A DNA stretch of 62,000 bases from Chrysomallon squamiferum. Taxonomy: Eukaryota; Mollusca; Gastropoda; Neomphalida; Peltospiridae. The notes under the pieces were generated by a model. The model was not told where the DNA came from, did not search any database, and saw only the letters and a program-made list of their open reading frames with translations. The stretch covers positions 17,572,672 through 17,634,671 of the forward strand of contig CM022669.1 of NCBI GenBank assembly GCA_012295275.1, given 5' to 3'. Positions within the stretch are counted from its first letter, which is position 1, and the number at the start of each line of letters is the position of its first letter. The translations under genes were made by a program, and so were the position numbers. Below, one piece after another: positions 12,714 through 28,160 of the stretch.

Positions 12714-14420
12714 TAATAAATCTGATTAATAGTCAAAGATTATGAAAATAATATAATTAAAATAACTTTGAATATAATGTGGAATATTTCGACATTTTGT
12801 ACCTAATTCTTAATATTTAAGAGGAGCAAATGCGTGTGTGTGCGTGTGCGTGTGTGCGTGTAAAAAAAAAGTGTGTTTATATAATTGTATAAATAAACGA
12901 ATATAGTTGTATAATAGCTTTTTCAGACGCATTATCCAAACACACATACGTAAACACAAGAACAACAAAAACAACATACATAATATAATATATAGCTTTA
13001 ACACACTTTTATAAAATAATTTTTGAAAACTTGGTTCAGTGACAGTTAAGTAAAGTTTATCAGTTTATGCAACAAAAAAAAACTTTTATTTTTTTCATTT
13101 TCTTCTTCATCGCTCAATCATAATTTACGAAGCATTCTTCTTTTCTTTTCCTTTTTATTTTATTTTTTTATTTTTTCGCAACTTCTCATGGGATATCAGT
13201 CTACAACAGCGATATATAATCAGCTGAAAAATATATGTATGCAGAAGAAACAAAAATGAAATGATAAAGTTTTTACAAAAATACTGTCAATGACTGTTTC
13301 AAATCACAAACAACACTTAAAAAATAATAATAATAATAATAATAAAAACAAAAACAAAGTAAAGAAAAGAAGAAAAAAAGACAAAGTAAAAAACAAAACA
13401 AATTATTGTCATAATATTGTGAAATTTTAATTCGAACAATATGAACAAACAAAAAAATAATAATAAAATAAAATAAAATAAAATAAATAAATAAATAAAA
13501 ATAATCATCTCTAATTTATTCTACTGCGTGAGAAATCCTGTGAGAACACTGTAGTTTAAAGTGAAAATAAATATTCACTAGAGTTGTCGTTCGTTGTTGG
13601 TTTACTGACGATCTGCTTGAAATAGAATGTATCGTTACTGGAATTAGTATAGCATCTATTGTTAAAAAGCACACATGCACGAACAGTTTATATCAGATAT
13701 AAGACGATATTATCATTTGGTTTTTTGGGGGGGGGTTTTCACTGTATTATACAAGATTCAGTGCTTCAGTGAAGGCGCAAATTAAGCATTTTTTTTAGGT
13801 TAATCTAAACAAGCGTAGCTCACCGCAGGTTTTCTCTATTGTTATCAGTTTGATACTGTAACATATTATGTATGACTTTATATGAACTGTTGATTAAAAA
13901 TGTCTCAAAACAAAAACATTTCCTCCGTTACCTGTGATTACAGAGAACGTCTTGCTATATTAAATAACTTCATTAACAGTTACACCACAGTACACTTGAA
14001 TTCATATACATCCATAATTTGCACATTATAGGATTTAAATGAAAACCCTGGGTACTCAAGCCTGGATTCGTAAATTGCTTGTATTATGCTTCGGTTAGTT
14101 TACTTGTTATTTCTCTAACTCACTGTCAATATGTGGTAGGTAAATAATCGAAAAATAATAATAATAAAATTAAAAATTAAAAAAAAATGATAAAAAATAA
14201 AGAATGAAAGAAAAATAAAAAAAAAGAAAGAAAGAAAGAAAAAAAATTAACAAATTGTTAACGCACTTTTGAACTAAACGTATTCCGCTGTCAAATGTAA
14301 TTAGTTTAAGGTCACCAGGTATAAATAAATACATCAAACACAATTTTTTTTCTCCCCCAATATTGAAGAGTTGAGCATTTAAAGATAAAACATAATGTTA
14401 CGGGCTTAATATTTAATACA

Positions 14421-14467
<47 letters not shown>

Positions 14468-15292
14468 TTTAGAACAGAGAGTGGCCGTTTATATCAAATG
14501 TTTCTCTCTGTGTAATAAAATCATATGTCAAAAATCTTTTTTCATAATTGTGTGTCTACCTGCCTGTCTATTTTATTTACTATCTATTTATCTATCTGTC
14601 TGTCTGTCTGTTGCTTCTATAAATATTTATAATTGTATATACGGATACGATATTACTGTCTCACTTCATGATATTTTCAATCAGTCCTTACTTCAACAAC
14701 TACTACAACAACTACTACTATTACTACTACCATCAGTAATACTAATATAACAATAAGAAGATAACAACAACAACAACAATAATAATAATAATAACAACAA
14801 CAACAACAATAAAAACAATATAAGAATATTAATGTTAGTAATACCAACAACAACAATTCAAATAAGAACAATGATAGTATTAGTGTTAGTAGTAGTAATA
14901 GTAGTAGTAATAATAATAATAATCTCTAACTGATGTTTTTCAGGAATCGAAATGGAAAAAACTTTGGTGCATTCTCAAAGGCAGAGTTTTGTATTTCTTT
15001 TCCAGCAATCAAACAGTGGAGCATCAGGTAAATTTAAAAACATGCACGTGTAAATTGCACGTGCGATAACTCGCTTGCAGACGTGTTTGTGCGTGAGCAT
15101 TGTTTTTGTGTGTGGGCATTGGTTATATGTCTTGGCGCAAAAAAATGATACATTTTGTGTAACCATGCCTGTATATATTTGTAACTGGATGTATGGTATG
15201 CTTTTGTTGTTGTTGTTATCGTTTTTTTTATTCTTGTTGGGTACTTACTTTCTTTTATTATTATTATTGTTATTATTATTGTTATTATTATC

Positions 15293-15353
<61 letters not shown>

Positions 15354-15953
15354 TAAACTGTTCTCTTTTTTTATTTACTTCATATTAAAATATATCTAAG
15401 CGGAAGTATTGCTCGTTTTATGAAACTTTTGTGAACAAAGCCTTCACGTAACAAAGGTTAACAGCAGGGTGAAGATATTGACAAAAACATAACTTCCTCG
15501 TCTACCCGACAGTAACTACATTGGCATTTTGATTGGCTGCTGAGTTTTCAATGCAACATTACTGAAAGATATTCGGGAAGTTTCGAGTAGTGTTTTGTAC
15601 CTCCACGCGATTTTCACCAATGCTATTTGGGAAGTTTTTTTTTTTTTATCTACTTCAGTGGTTAAGAATAAAACTAGGTCGAAATATAAGCTAATACTTG
15701 TCAAAAATTGTTATGACTTTGTGAAAGCAAAGAAAAAAAATATGCAGTGTAATGTTTTGATACGATAGTGGATGTAAATTAAAAAAAAAAAAAAATGTTG
15801 TACCAAGGGCAGAAAAATAGGCTTTCTTAAAAAATAAAAATAAAAACAAAAATAAAAATGGAAATTTTATTTTAATACTTTATTTATTTAAACAAAAATA
15901 AAACAGAAAGAAGAGTCCAAAAAAAGTTAATTTTATCTAAAAATATCCGTACA

Positions 15954-15993
<40 letters not shown>

Positions 15994-16182
15994 TCATATA
16001 ACAAGTCTACGCATGTTCATCGAGATGGGCCTTGTTTTTTTTTTTTTTTTTTTTTTTTTTTTCAGTATTTCTTTCATTCTTTCTTCTTCTTTCTTCTTCC
16101 TTTATTTATTTATTATTTTAATATAATCATTTAAGCCACATTTTAATTAATAATAATAATAATAATAATAATAGTGTTGTTA

Positions 16183-16223
<41 letters not shown>

Positions 16224-16506
16224 TTTATTATTGAATATGATGATGAATATAAAAAATAAAGATGAGCGTTTTAGCATATGCTCATTCTTCTCACTTTGCC
16301 CTAAGGGGAGTTTCCAGTTCCAGCCAGAGCCCAAAGTCGCTTATAATTTAACGGATGCTGTATGTTACAAAATCCAAATAACAGATGTCCTTCTGTTATT
16401 TAGTGAAAGTAAACGTATAACAGATTTACACCTTTAACTAAAAATTAAAGTGAGGCTTTATAAAATTTTCATTTATTCAGTAAAACATTTATTTACAAAA
16501 TATATA

Positions 16507-16539
<33 letters not shown>

Positions 16540-18071
16540 AAAATTAAACAAAATTAAATAAAATGAAAAAAGTCAAATTTCTTAATTTAAATGAAGTATT
16601 TTATTTTAACACCTTGTAACATGAAGGCATTTTTAATTCCTTCTTAACCTGTTCATATTTACGTGAATATTTTTGATATTTGTATTATTATTTTTTTTTT
16701 TTATTCTATTTATTATTAATCATATGTTTTGCTGAAATGAATCAAATTAGCATTTTCTGTCTTTGTTATAAGTATTTTATTTTTTCTTAGTATATTTGGT
16801 TTTGCTTTAGTTCATCGTAGACGCAAAATTTAAATCTTTTTCGATTAATATCAATGTTCTTAGTTTGCCATAGTGATTCAAATTCATATATTATTATTAT
16901 TGTTATTAAATTTATTTTATTTTATTTTATTTTATTTATTATTATTATTATTTATTTATTTATTATTATTATTATTTTTTTTTTTTTTATTATTATTTAG
17001 CTGGTGAACACTTTCAGTTATCATAAGCACTGAATTTAAAAGCTTTTTTAAAATTACTATTATACTAATGCCTTAGTGTTTGGGATTACGTTTTTCTCTT
17101 TCATGTTTTATTATAAACATTTTATTTCACTTAGCACGTTGGAACGCTGTCGGTAACCGTAGATGCGAAGTTCAAAAATGGAGAAGGGAGTCAAAAGAAA
17201 GGGTGGAAGTTTGATCTGTACACTGGAATGAGACTGAACAAATTTAAAGTTAGTAAACTTTTAAAATTTTAATAAATTCCATACACGAATTCTTTATATC
17301 AGTAGTTGAATTTTTTTTTTCTTTATAATACAAACCATTACAGTGTCAAAGTTTTATTATATATATATATATAAATGATTATAATAATAATAATAAAAAA
17401 TAATGTAGTGAATTTCATTAATAAATCTGTATGATACTTGTAATAATATGATTGAGAATAGTTTGTAGAATGCTAAGCTATAATTTAAACTTTTACAATT
17501 ATTACGTAATTTTTTTTTTTTTTTTTTTTTTTTTTGGTTCTTTTATTTGTATGTCTTTCTTACCATCATCATCATCAACTCATCATTATTATAATTATTA
17601 TTTTTGTTGTTGTTATGATTAAGCTATTGCTAATCTTCTTCTTCTTCTTCTATGGTTACCGATATTGTTATTCTTATTGTTTGTAATATGGTTTTTGCTA
17701 TTATTATTGGTGGTGGTGGTGATGGTGGTATTGCTAATGTTGATATAAAATTTTATAAAATTTATTTTCAGACAAAGATGTTTTCTGAGAGAGAGCTATG
17801 GAAGGCTTATATTGTCGGAATCTGTTCAGTAAGCTAATACTCATTTTTAACTAACAAAAAAATTATGAACTGAGCTGTGTCGTAAAACAACTGTCTTTAT
17901 CAACACTAATGAATCTTATATATCTTTCTCTGTCTGTCTTTCTTCCTTATATCGTATTATTTGATTTCCCGTAAGTGGGAAGACAGATATAAAATATCCC
18001 TTGATGCTACTCAATAACAGTGGACTCCTTTCATATCATCATTAGAAATAAAATAATAATAATAATAATAA

Positions 18072-18103
<32 letters not shown>

Positions 18104-19613
18104 GAATGAAAGCAATATTAATATTTAAAAAAATTATACTTGTAATAATATGATTGAGAACATTTTGTAGATATCCTATGCTGTATTATTACAAATTTAT
18201 TTTTATCCTCTTTGTCTGTTTGTGTCAGCCCAGCTCTGCGGCTGTCTACCTAACTTACATTTTTTTTCCCCTCGTAACGGCTTGCTTAATGACATTTTTG
18301 AAGGGTGACATACCGGACGACATAGATCTGCCACCTGCACAGAAAGATGAAGTTCAGAAGAGATTACAGCGATGCCTACAACAGATGCAACTACCGCCGC
18401 TGCCGCAGCCTACGCGACCTGACTCGCCGGTTTCTCGACATTCTGGGTTCGATTCCCCTAGCGGGAGCGCTGACGGAGTCTTCACAATGCAAGAGGATTC
18501 TGTGTCAAATTACAGCGATGGCGGCCCCACAGTCGTAAGTCTTAGTAATAAACAATTTCTTTATTTGTCAGGCTGTGGAGAGGTTGTATCTGCAGCTTGG
18601 TTGTTTAAAAAAAAAAAAAAAAATCTGAATTTAAAATGTCGTTGTAGTGAAGCAAAGTTATAGTCTAAACATAAATTGTATTTTTGTGTGTATATATATA
18701 TATATATATTTGTATTAGTATATAAACTGTATTAAAGATATAGGCGTACATTAAACGCTTATTAGATACTTCACTGAGGTTATTTTAATGGGGGTTTTTC
18801 AAGATCGGTCTAAGCGAATAACAGTATCAAGATAACGATTTAAACGACTATGCTTTCATTTCGCATTTGGATATATCACGTGATGTCACATTTTATTATT
18901 TTAATTATTTTTTTTTCTTTCTTATTCTTAAAGAGTTTCCCTATTCTTCTCGTTTTTTCCTTCAAAACTGAACTTTTACATTTATTCTTTTTGCCAATAA
19001 TCACAGTTATTAGTGACAACTTATTATTAATTTCTTTTTCTCCTTTTCAGAGACACAAATTCTGGCTTGATCAATCAAAAACAGATAAGCCATCGTTAGT
19101 ATGAATTCTGATTCTTTGATAAAACAAATACGATGCAAAGCTTTTCAGCAGTAACCCATGCAGACACATATATGTACAAACATATGAACATACATACAGT
19201 CACATACTTATATACTCAGACGCAAACATATTTGTACATAAAAGCACTGCATACTGGATTTAATGCTTTAGAAGCTTACACAACATCATATATTTAATTC
19301 GAGTTTCTGTGTGTTCAGGTATTTAATCCTAATACCTATCATCCTTACGGCAATATGTGACAGTTTATTCTAATTTTCAACATGTGATATAATTATGATG
19401 TTATTGTTACAGGTGGTTCTTTGAAGGAATAACGCGACAGGACGCAGAGAAAATCCTCAGCCTTTGCGGTAATCATGGAAACACGCTTATGCGAGAAAGC
19501 GTAACATTCAGAAGCACCGGTAGTTACGTCATCTCCAAAAGAATGCAGCACGCTCGGTAAATAAATTAAATTAAACAAACAAAATTTTGTCAAAAGGATA
19601 ATTTAGCTTCCAC

Positions 19614-19649
<36 letters not shown>

Positions 19650-20928
19650 TAATAATAATAATAATAAATAAATAAATAATAATTTAGAAACGTCTTTAAT
19701 ATTTATAATTAGATTTTTTTCCTTCTTTTTAGTGTCGATTTTAACCATTTTGAGGTGACACGCACTGCAGAAGGTTTTAGAATCAACGTTGAAAACGCGG
19801 TAATTTAATATATATAACACATTTTAGTTAGTTTGTTTGTTTGTTGTTTATTTTTTTTTTTTTTTTTTTTATTAACAATTATTTACTTTTTAGTATAAGT
19901 TTTAAAATATTTTTATCCAGTACCGATTTTGTAGCTTTTTAAAATTATTTTTATTACCTACTTAAGCAATATATTTATATATATTTATATATATGTATGT
20001 ATGTATATAAATATATTTTCCTTCATTATGGAATAGTTAGTTCTTTTGAACAAAAATTATTACAAAAATATTTTCAAAAATGTAAGAAATAAATTAGTAT
20101 CCAGAATTCTCTTTCATTTCATTTTTATTAAATTTATGAACTGTAGATATATATTTTAGAAACTAATTTATTATATTAAAACTTTATTGTTACATTTTCA
20201 GATTCAGGTAATTATTATTTAGCCATTACATTTTTTGCTTTTATTTATTATAAACCAAAGATTTAATTCTTCACTTTAAATTTTATTTAAAAAAAAAAAA
20301 CAGTGGCATTAAAATTATGCATGCCTTTAACCTAGTCACAATTGTTAGCATTACAAAATTTCATATTTTTTAATACACAAATGCACTAATTTGTTTTCAT
20401 GTAATTTTATAGTGAGATACATTATTTAGAATAATATATCAATGATAATTATAATTAGGATTTGATTTAGAGACAGCATGTGTGTATGTGTATGTGTGTA
20501 TATGTTTTTGGGTGTGCATGAGTTCATATGTAAGAAATATAATGCTTAAACTATAACATGATATAATTTACTAAAAACAAAAATAACTTTTTAATATTTA
20601 ATTATTAATTAGTGTTAGTATATGCATACTAATCTACAAACATTTAAATATTATTTATTTAAATAATATTTATTAAAACCATTTCTAAATTAATATAGAA
20701 GATTAAACAGCTGTTAATAATTCCTGCTTTCAGCACTATACTAATTTGTAATATTATTTATGTCAGTAGTTGAAACACTACACATACACACACATATACA
20801 AACATATACATACATACAGTTTTACAAACTATAAATTTAATAATAATAATAATAATAATAAAACCCAATCAACTGAGACAGTATCATATAACTGAAACAT
20901 TTTTATGCAAGCTGTTTTTGTCTCTCTG

Positions 20929-20974
<46 letters not shown>

Positions 20975-23900
20975 ATGCACACACTCAAACACAAATAAAG
21001 CATTACTGCTCAAACTGCTTGTTGTTCTCAGTTAGATAAATGTTAAATTAGATTTTAATATCATTTTCCACTAAATACTTGATATATTTTGTAAAATAAA
21101 GAGATAAATGTACATAAAAAATAACAAAATATTATAAATAGAAATAACTGCAGTTTCACACCATTAAAATCTTTAAAAAAAAAAAAAATGATCTATTCTT
21201 AAGCATTTAAAAAAAACACAAAAAAAAAACACACATTATGTTTCATTTAATAATTAAACAAAAATTGAATGAATAAACATATAAATAAATAAAAAATTAG
21301 AAAAACTAAATTAATTTTGTCCCCCTTGTTTTGCAGCACAAACCGATGAGATGTTTGTCAGAAGTTATGGACTTCTTCGTGACCATGTCAGGAGAACAGT
21401 GGACACGTCCAATGACCACAAACAACCCAAAAGATCTGGGTTTAAATGAACCAGACTACCAAACAAGAATTTTCAGAAGTATGTTTTAAAGCATAAATTT
21501 TATTTTTGCACACGTCTGTGTTTGTATGTATGTACATAGCTGTGTGTATGTGTGTGTACAAGGAAAATGCAAATAATATAACTGCACTAATAAATTCTGT
21601 CTCTGAAAATTATTTTACTAATGCTGTGCACAGTGACACTAAGATGTCATCTTTTCCAGACTTAGCTTTTATAATAATTTTTACCATCTAGGGCATAAAC
21701 AGCAACCATAATGTACATATATGTGTGTGTGTGTGTTCATTGATGTGTATATATATATGCAATTACACTTATAGCATATAACAATTACATAATTGTACTT
21801 TACACAAGCAAAAATAAAAGGTTGGTTGGGGTTGTTTTTTTTAGCTTTTCAGAATTGTGAATAATAATTGTTTAAAAAATTATTTTTAAAGTAATGAACT
21901 TAACTTATTTTCTACTTTAAACAAAAACTTTTAATATCAGAAAATGTTTTTTTGATTTTGAATTGCCTGTGAAATCTGTTAATATGTTTACAATATTAAC
22001 ATTACAACTGAGTTTTAATCTGTTTTTATTTTTATCATTGTGGAATGATTGCTGCTTTGTAGATATTTTACTAAAGTCTGTCTTTGATGATTTGAACAAA
22101 AAAATCCTAAATATATACTTCTAAATTATTGTTTTATTTGTTTATAACAACAGTCTTTCTTATTAATAAAGAATGACAATAAAATAATCACCACAAAGAC
22201 ATTATTTATAAACATTTACACAAAATTTTTAAAGTCATTACAAAATTATTTATAAAACATTAAGTATTTATTCTTACTCCATCTGAGCTATTTTGTTAGA
22301 TTTATTTTAAAAAAATTTTAAATTTATTTATACTAATTTTTGTTTTTGTTGTTTTTGGATCTTTTAAAAAACTGTGTGTCTTAATACTTATTTACATTCA
22401 GTAATATTATGTTACAATGTCACTCGCAGTTTATTTTCATGAATTTGTCATTCTTAATTGTTATCAAAGATTGGTTGTCAGTAAACCATGATTTGGAGGT
22501 AGAGAGAGTATGTTGAGATAAATTTGTTCTAATAATCCAAGCTACAAGATAATTAAAAGTATTTCTGCCAGACACTAAACTCCTAACAGGGAATCATTCT
22601 TATTTGCAGCAACACATGATGATGAAAGTGGGGAAGAATTGGAAGAAGGTAGGGAATAAATGACAAGTTGACTAAAATAGATACAAGGGAATGCATACTT
22701 AAACACTTTCTTCTATTTCATGCATGTTATATATATGTGTATATATATATATATACATGTTAAAAAAGATAATAATACTCCCTACAAAAACAACCCCCCC
22801 CCAAAAGTCAAGAAAAGTTTAAAAAGAACAACAAAAATAAACAAGCAAATAAAACAACCAAAATACACAATATTATTTCCTCAATAATGTTTATGCACAA
22901 GACTTCTCATCTGTTTAATATTGCTTGCTTCAAAATGACCCAGCAGCCTTTATTAATATATCAAATATTTCTTTCCTATCTTGTTATTAATAAAATTTTA
23001 AAGCATTTTCTATCCCAAGCCTTGTTGAATTCCACTGCATGTTCTTAATGTCATTTGTCTTTACTTGGATTAATCAGATTTGTATTCACCATGTAATATG
23101 TGTATTTAATTCTGCATTTCCTTATATTGATTCTTTTCATTCAAAATTTTAATACAACAAACCTTTGAAACATTATAAAGTTTATTCCCTATAGATTTGG
23201 TATATATTTTTAATAGCTTTATTTAATTTTATTTGTTTTTTGTTTTTATTTATTTATTTGTAAAAAATTTTTAAAAATTAAACTTATTCCATTAAATATA
23301 ATTCAGAAACATATATCATTTACATATACACAGCCTCATAAAATAAAATTAAATATAATTTAGTTTTAAACTTTACCTGTATCAAACCCAATGAGAAATT
23401 TTATTTTACATATTATTTGAATATTTTTAATTATTTCAGATTATGAAGAACCTACAGACATCCAAACATCTAATTCAAAAACATGGTCACAGGCTAAAAC
23501 TAACAAAGGTAGATAAACTATTGTATTGAATGTTATACAGCTAACTATTCATGTATAAATAAATAAATTAATTAATTAATTAATTAATAAATGAGTAGCT
23601 AAATAATATTATTTATTTATAACTGATACACTATATTCTTTCACAATATATAAATTTCTTGTGTTGTAGATACATATTAACATTATTTATTTATAACTGA
23701 TATACTACATTCTTTCACAATATATAAATATCTTGTGTTGTAGATACATATTAAAATAATTAATACAGGTTCAGAAAAAGAATATATCTCATGATAGAAA
23801 CAATTTCTTGAATAAAATGGAATCTTTATTACAAATTATTACATATTTTAGCTACAGAAATGGGCAAACAGCAACACAGTAAGACAATGATGGGACACCA

Positions 23901-25011
23901 TGAAAAAAGGCCGATGATAAACCAGGAACTAATGAATAGATTCAGTGAAGCAAGTAAGTGACAAGTTTAACTCTTTGCATTCCAGCCATTTTTAAATTAA
24001 CACCAAGAACAGAGAAACTGGACGTATGTTTCTACTGTATATGGTTTCAGATATGTGTAACCTAACTGCATAATAAGTCTAATTCTTGCTGAAATTGTAC
24101 CAGCAATACACAAGTTAAATTTTACCCAGTTTCAGATGCACATAGCTTAATCGGAAATATCATAAATCTACCAACAAATAATAACAAATATTGCTGTGGC
24201 AGTGGTGATTACATATAAACTGATAACAAAACAAAAGACAGGATGGATACATTCATTTCAAACTGTGCAAAATGGAGAGATGAGGACATTTTTGTTGAGG
24301 GTATCAGAGTGGTTTGTCCTGCCCAAACTTTTACACAGATAAAAACACATTTTTTGTCCAAATTTTCCCCACTGTTCTGTCTGAATTTTTTTCGAAGGCT
24401 TCTGCTCCCATGGTTGTACTGGACAATCGGAACACAACATTCAAAGACTTAAAAAAGCAGTGCAGCACATGAAAGACATGCCACTAGCACAGTTTTAATC
24501 ATTATACCAATAACAGAAAATGAATCAGCGTGCTTTTATAACATATTTTATGATAAATAAAGTTTGACTTTGATGTTTTACATTCACTCAGTTTTGCTGT
24601 TATCTATTTTTTATACTTTTTTTTTTAACATTTTAAATTTTTTTTTTTTTTTGGGGGGGGTAAATTAATTTGTAGGAAACTATTGCATTTATGAATGTTG
24701 TTTAGTTTGAATTTCCCCAAATCAGAACAAGTTAATCTTCTTTTCAGAAGCTGTTGTTGATCTAGATAACACTCTGAAAATGTACGATGAGGACACCCAG
24801 TCTCGTAAGATACTTTTTTTTTATATCAGCTGGTTGTACAAAATAAAATTATCAAAGTATGAATAATCTTACAAAAACACAAAAAACCTACAGCTGAAAA
24901 TGCATTATACAAAGATATGATTTATTTCCTTAAGTAGTTTTATTCAACCTTTTAAAGATAATAATCTGTCATACAGTTTGTTTTTATTTCTTCTTGTTTT
25001 GATTCTTCTTT

Positions 25012-25080
<69 letters not shown>

Positions 25081-26171
25081 GACTTTCTCTCCCATATATG
25101 TACACACCCACATCCACAGACACCCACACACAGAGAAACATAGATATATATATATATATACCCAATACATACATAACACATATACATACACATACATATG
25201 CTATTGTGTCTAGCATGTTTGCATGTCTGTATATTCATTTATATATAGGTATAGAATGTTTTTTTATTGTTTGCATGTGCATGCTTATTTAAATTTTTGA
25301 TTTGCATGTTGGTGATGTATATTTTTAATTATAATGAAATAGAAAATAGAAAAATTTACAAGGGATTATATTTGGATTTTTGAATATTTGTTTGATTATT
25401 ATAATTTTTTTAGCATTTTGATCTAATACTACTAATTTGAAGTCATAGATGATTTATTTATTTATTAATCATCATCACCTTCATCATCATCATCATCATT
25501 TTTTAATTAATATCATAAGACATTTGTTATTAAGAATAAAACACTCAAATACAAATAGTAAATATTTATTTGTTATTTTATATAACTTAAAAACAAATTG
25601 CTAAAATAATTTTTTTTTAAATAAAAAGATTAATAATTGTGTGTAAATTTGTAATGATGATTATGTTTTAATAATAATAAATCATCTGTGCACATTAGGT
25701 TAATTAATTAGTAGAATATCTTACATTAGGATACGTTTTACCTCAAAAAGTTACATACACTAAACTGAATTTAGTTTTATTTATTATCAGTACATGATTG
25801 ATTTAGACAAAATAGTGCAGAAAAAAGTTAAGAAAAGATTTCCTGATATAAAACAAAAATATTTCACTTACAGAAGCAGTATCAGACAATACATATAGCT
25901 ATGAAAATGAGAGTGTCATCAAATCATGTAAGTTGGCGGTAAATAAATAGAGAGAGAGTTAAAACATTATGTTGTGTTAAAATTAATTTATTTCATTTTT
26001 GTACTGAAATATTCAAATTTTATTGTTCTAGTCATTGTTCATTATTATATACATAAAGAATAAATTTGAGTATATTATGATCTAAAGGTTTTTGAAGAAA
26101 TTATAAAATGTTATAATTCTGAGATTTTAAAAGAAATTATTTTCTCTTAATATAAATAACAATTTTTAGAT

Positions 26172-26202
<31 letters not shown>

Positions 26203-27565
26203 TAGTAATTTGAACTAATGTGTTATGTGTCTAATAGTTTTATATATTCTATAATACATTCTTTCTGGTACTGGAATTCAGATAGTTTGGGATTTTATTA
26301 AAAATATAATATTGTTGGATTTTTTGCATGATATTTCAGAGCAGATCAAACAATAATTAAATTATTTAAATAAATTATCTTAACATTTGGTTCCTGCTGA
26401 ATTTTTTTTTTTTTTTTGACAATGTGTTTTTTCATCTTTGTAATGAAATTCTTTTAATTCTGAATTAAATGACAGAGCCCATCCTTTTCAGAAACCTTAG
26501 ATCTGCTGGTAGTTAGTATTTGTGAGACTAAATTACTAACAATTACTATAATTTTACATTTATTTGAATTATATTAAAAGCATGTCTGCATGTTAATTTT
26601 GAATTAAATGACAGTAGATTTAGTTTAGGAAAACCATTAATCTGGATTGCAGATTAACCTCTCCCCACAAAAAAAAAAAAAAAATTCAGATTTAATTAAA
26701 AATACTTATTAATTTTCTTTTATTTGTTTTATTTTTTTATTGGGGTTTCATATTTATAAGCTGATGTCATTTTTAAAAATACTTTATAAAAAAAAATTAT
26801 TAAAATATGGAATAGAATAGATTTTGGATTAGTAGTTATATCTTTTCAAATTTAATTTTTTTTTAAATATATATTTTCTTTTATTTATTTTATTGGGGTG
26901 CCACATGTGTATGTATCTATCTATCTATCTATCTATCTATATATATATATATTTTTGTACTATTTGTTTTATTTCTTTCTGAATGTATTCAATTTTTAAA
27001 ATAATTTTTGCAGTACGAGATTTAGACACAGCACCTCTACCTCCAGGTCCACCTCCAGCTTGTGTTGGAAGACCAGCATCTGTAAGCTCCTATGTTAACG
27101 ACAATGTTCTTGATGTCAGAAGTAAGTTCAGTGTATATGTCAGCTGAAGTGTTTGATAACAGTAATATTACACAAGCAGTTAATTAATACTGTAACATGA
27201 CAAATGAACAAAACAGTGATATTACTGACATCAAAACAAAATAACAATCTATCTTGTAGAAATTATGAAAGTTATTACTGTCTTTATTGACGTTCATTTG
27301 AAAAACAAAATAACAGGTATTCTTATGGAAAATATAATAAGTGAATTCAGTGAAGGAATTATTTAAAAAGTAAATAACAATCTGCCTTACAGAAAATATA
27401 AGAAGTGCCATCATAATTTTAAAAATTAAATAAGAGTATGTCAAATATACACTGTCATAGGGTTTGCTGTCATTAATTTCAAACTGAACTATATAAAAGC
27501 ACTTCTGTTTTTGACAATATGATAACAAAAACATTTTTTATGGTCATCGTTATTTTGGAGCTAAA

Positions 27566-27599
<34 letters not shown>

Positions 27600-28100
27600 A
27601 TACTGAACTTTGTTTTGTTGTGCAGACAATATGATAGCAACAGAATATAAATTTATTGACATTTCAAAATTAAACCATATTTTGTTTGTTAGAAATGTAT
27701 TATTACTTCCAAACAGAATTTAAATTTACTGAAATAATAATTTCAAAACTAAACGATATTTTATTCAACATACAAAACGACAACAACAGAATATATAACC
27801 TTTGTATCATTATTTCCAAACTGACACTGACTTATACAGGCAAAATGACGGACAAAACTTGTGCAGACTTGTACAGACAATAATAACACAGCAGCGACTT
27901 TGAAAATTATATCACAGTCTACATTATTAAAATTAGATAACTTTCTTTCATGTAGACAGTGTATCAGTGCTGTACTTAGTAATTCCACTGATGTTGGGAC
28001 ACAATAATGAAAGCAGTATAATTTTCTATCTCCTGGTCAACATTTTACATGTATCTGAAATAATTATGTATATATACACATAAGATTTCAATACATACAT

Positions 28101-28160
<60 letters not shown>

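Larger units (their letters stand above)
9397..14943 (+). other. STAP intron 1 (5.5 kb)
   Basis: Longest STAP intron, phase 0. It holds a 28-bp tandem array (10751-10972), a CRE/E-box island (11110-11290), a Tigger-like relic (11528-11852), a (GA)n run (11342-11424), (GT)n runs (10236-10277, 11939-11999, 14421-14465) and an (ATA)n run (12188-12254). No coding exon seen. Confidence 0.7.

Noticed and set aside
16174-16437. Open frame ending in a non-repetitive peptide (KGSFQFQPEPKVAYNLTD...)
   Set aside because: The first half is a TTA repeat, the second half has no recognised domain, and no splice sites fit STAP. Possibly an old element remnant.
27184-27534. 116-codon minus-strand open frame
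   Set aside because: No family resemblance, and it coincides with a degenerate repeat in a STAP intron.
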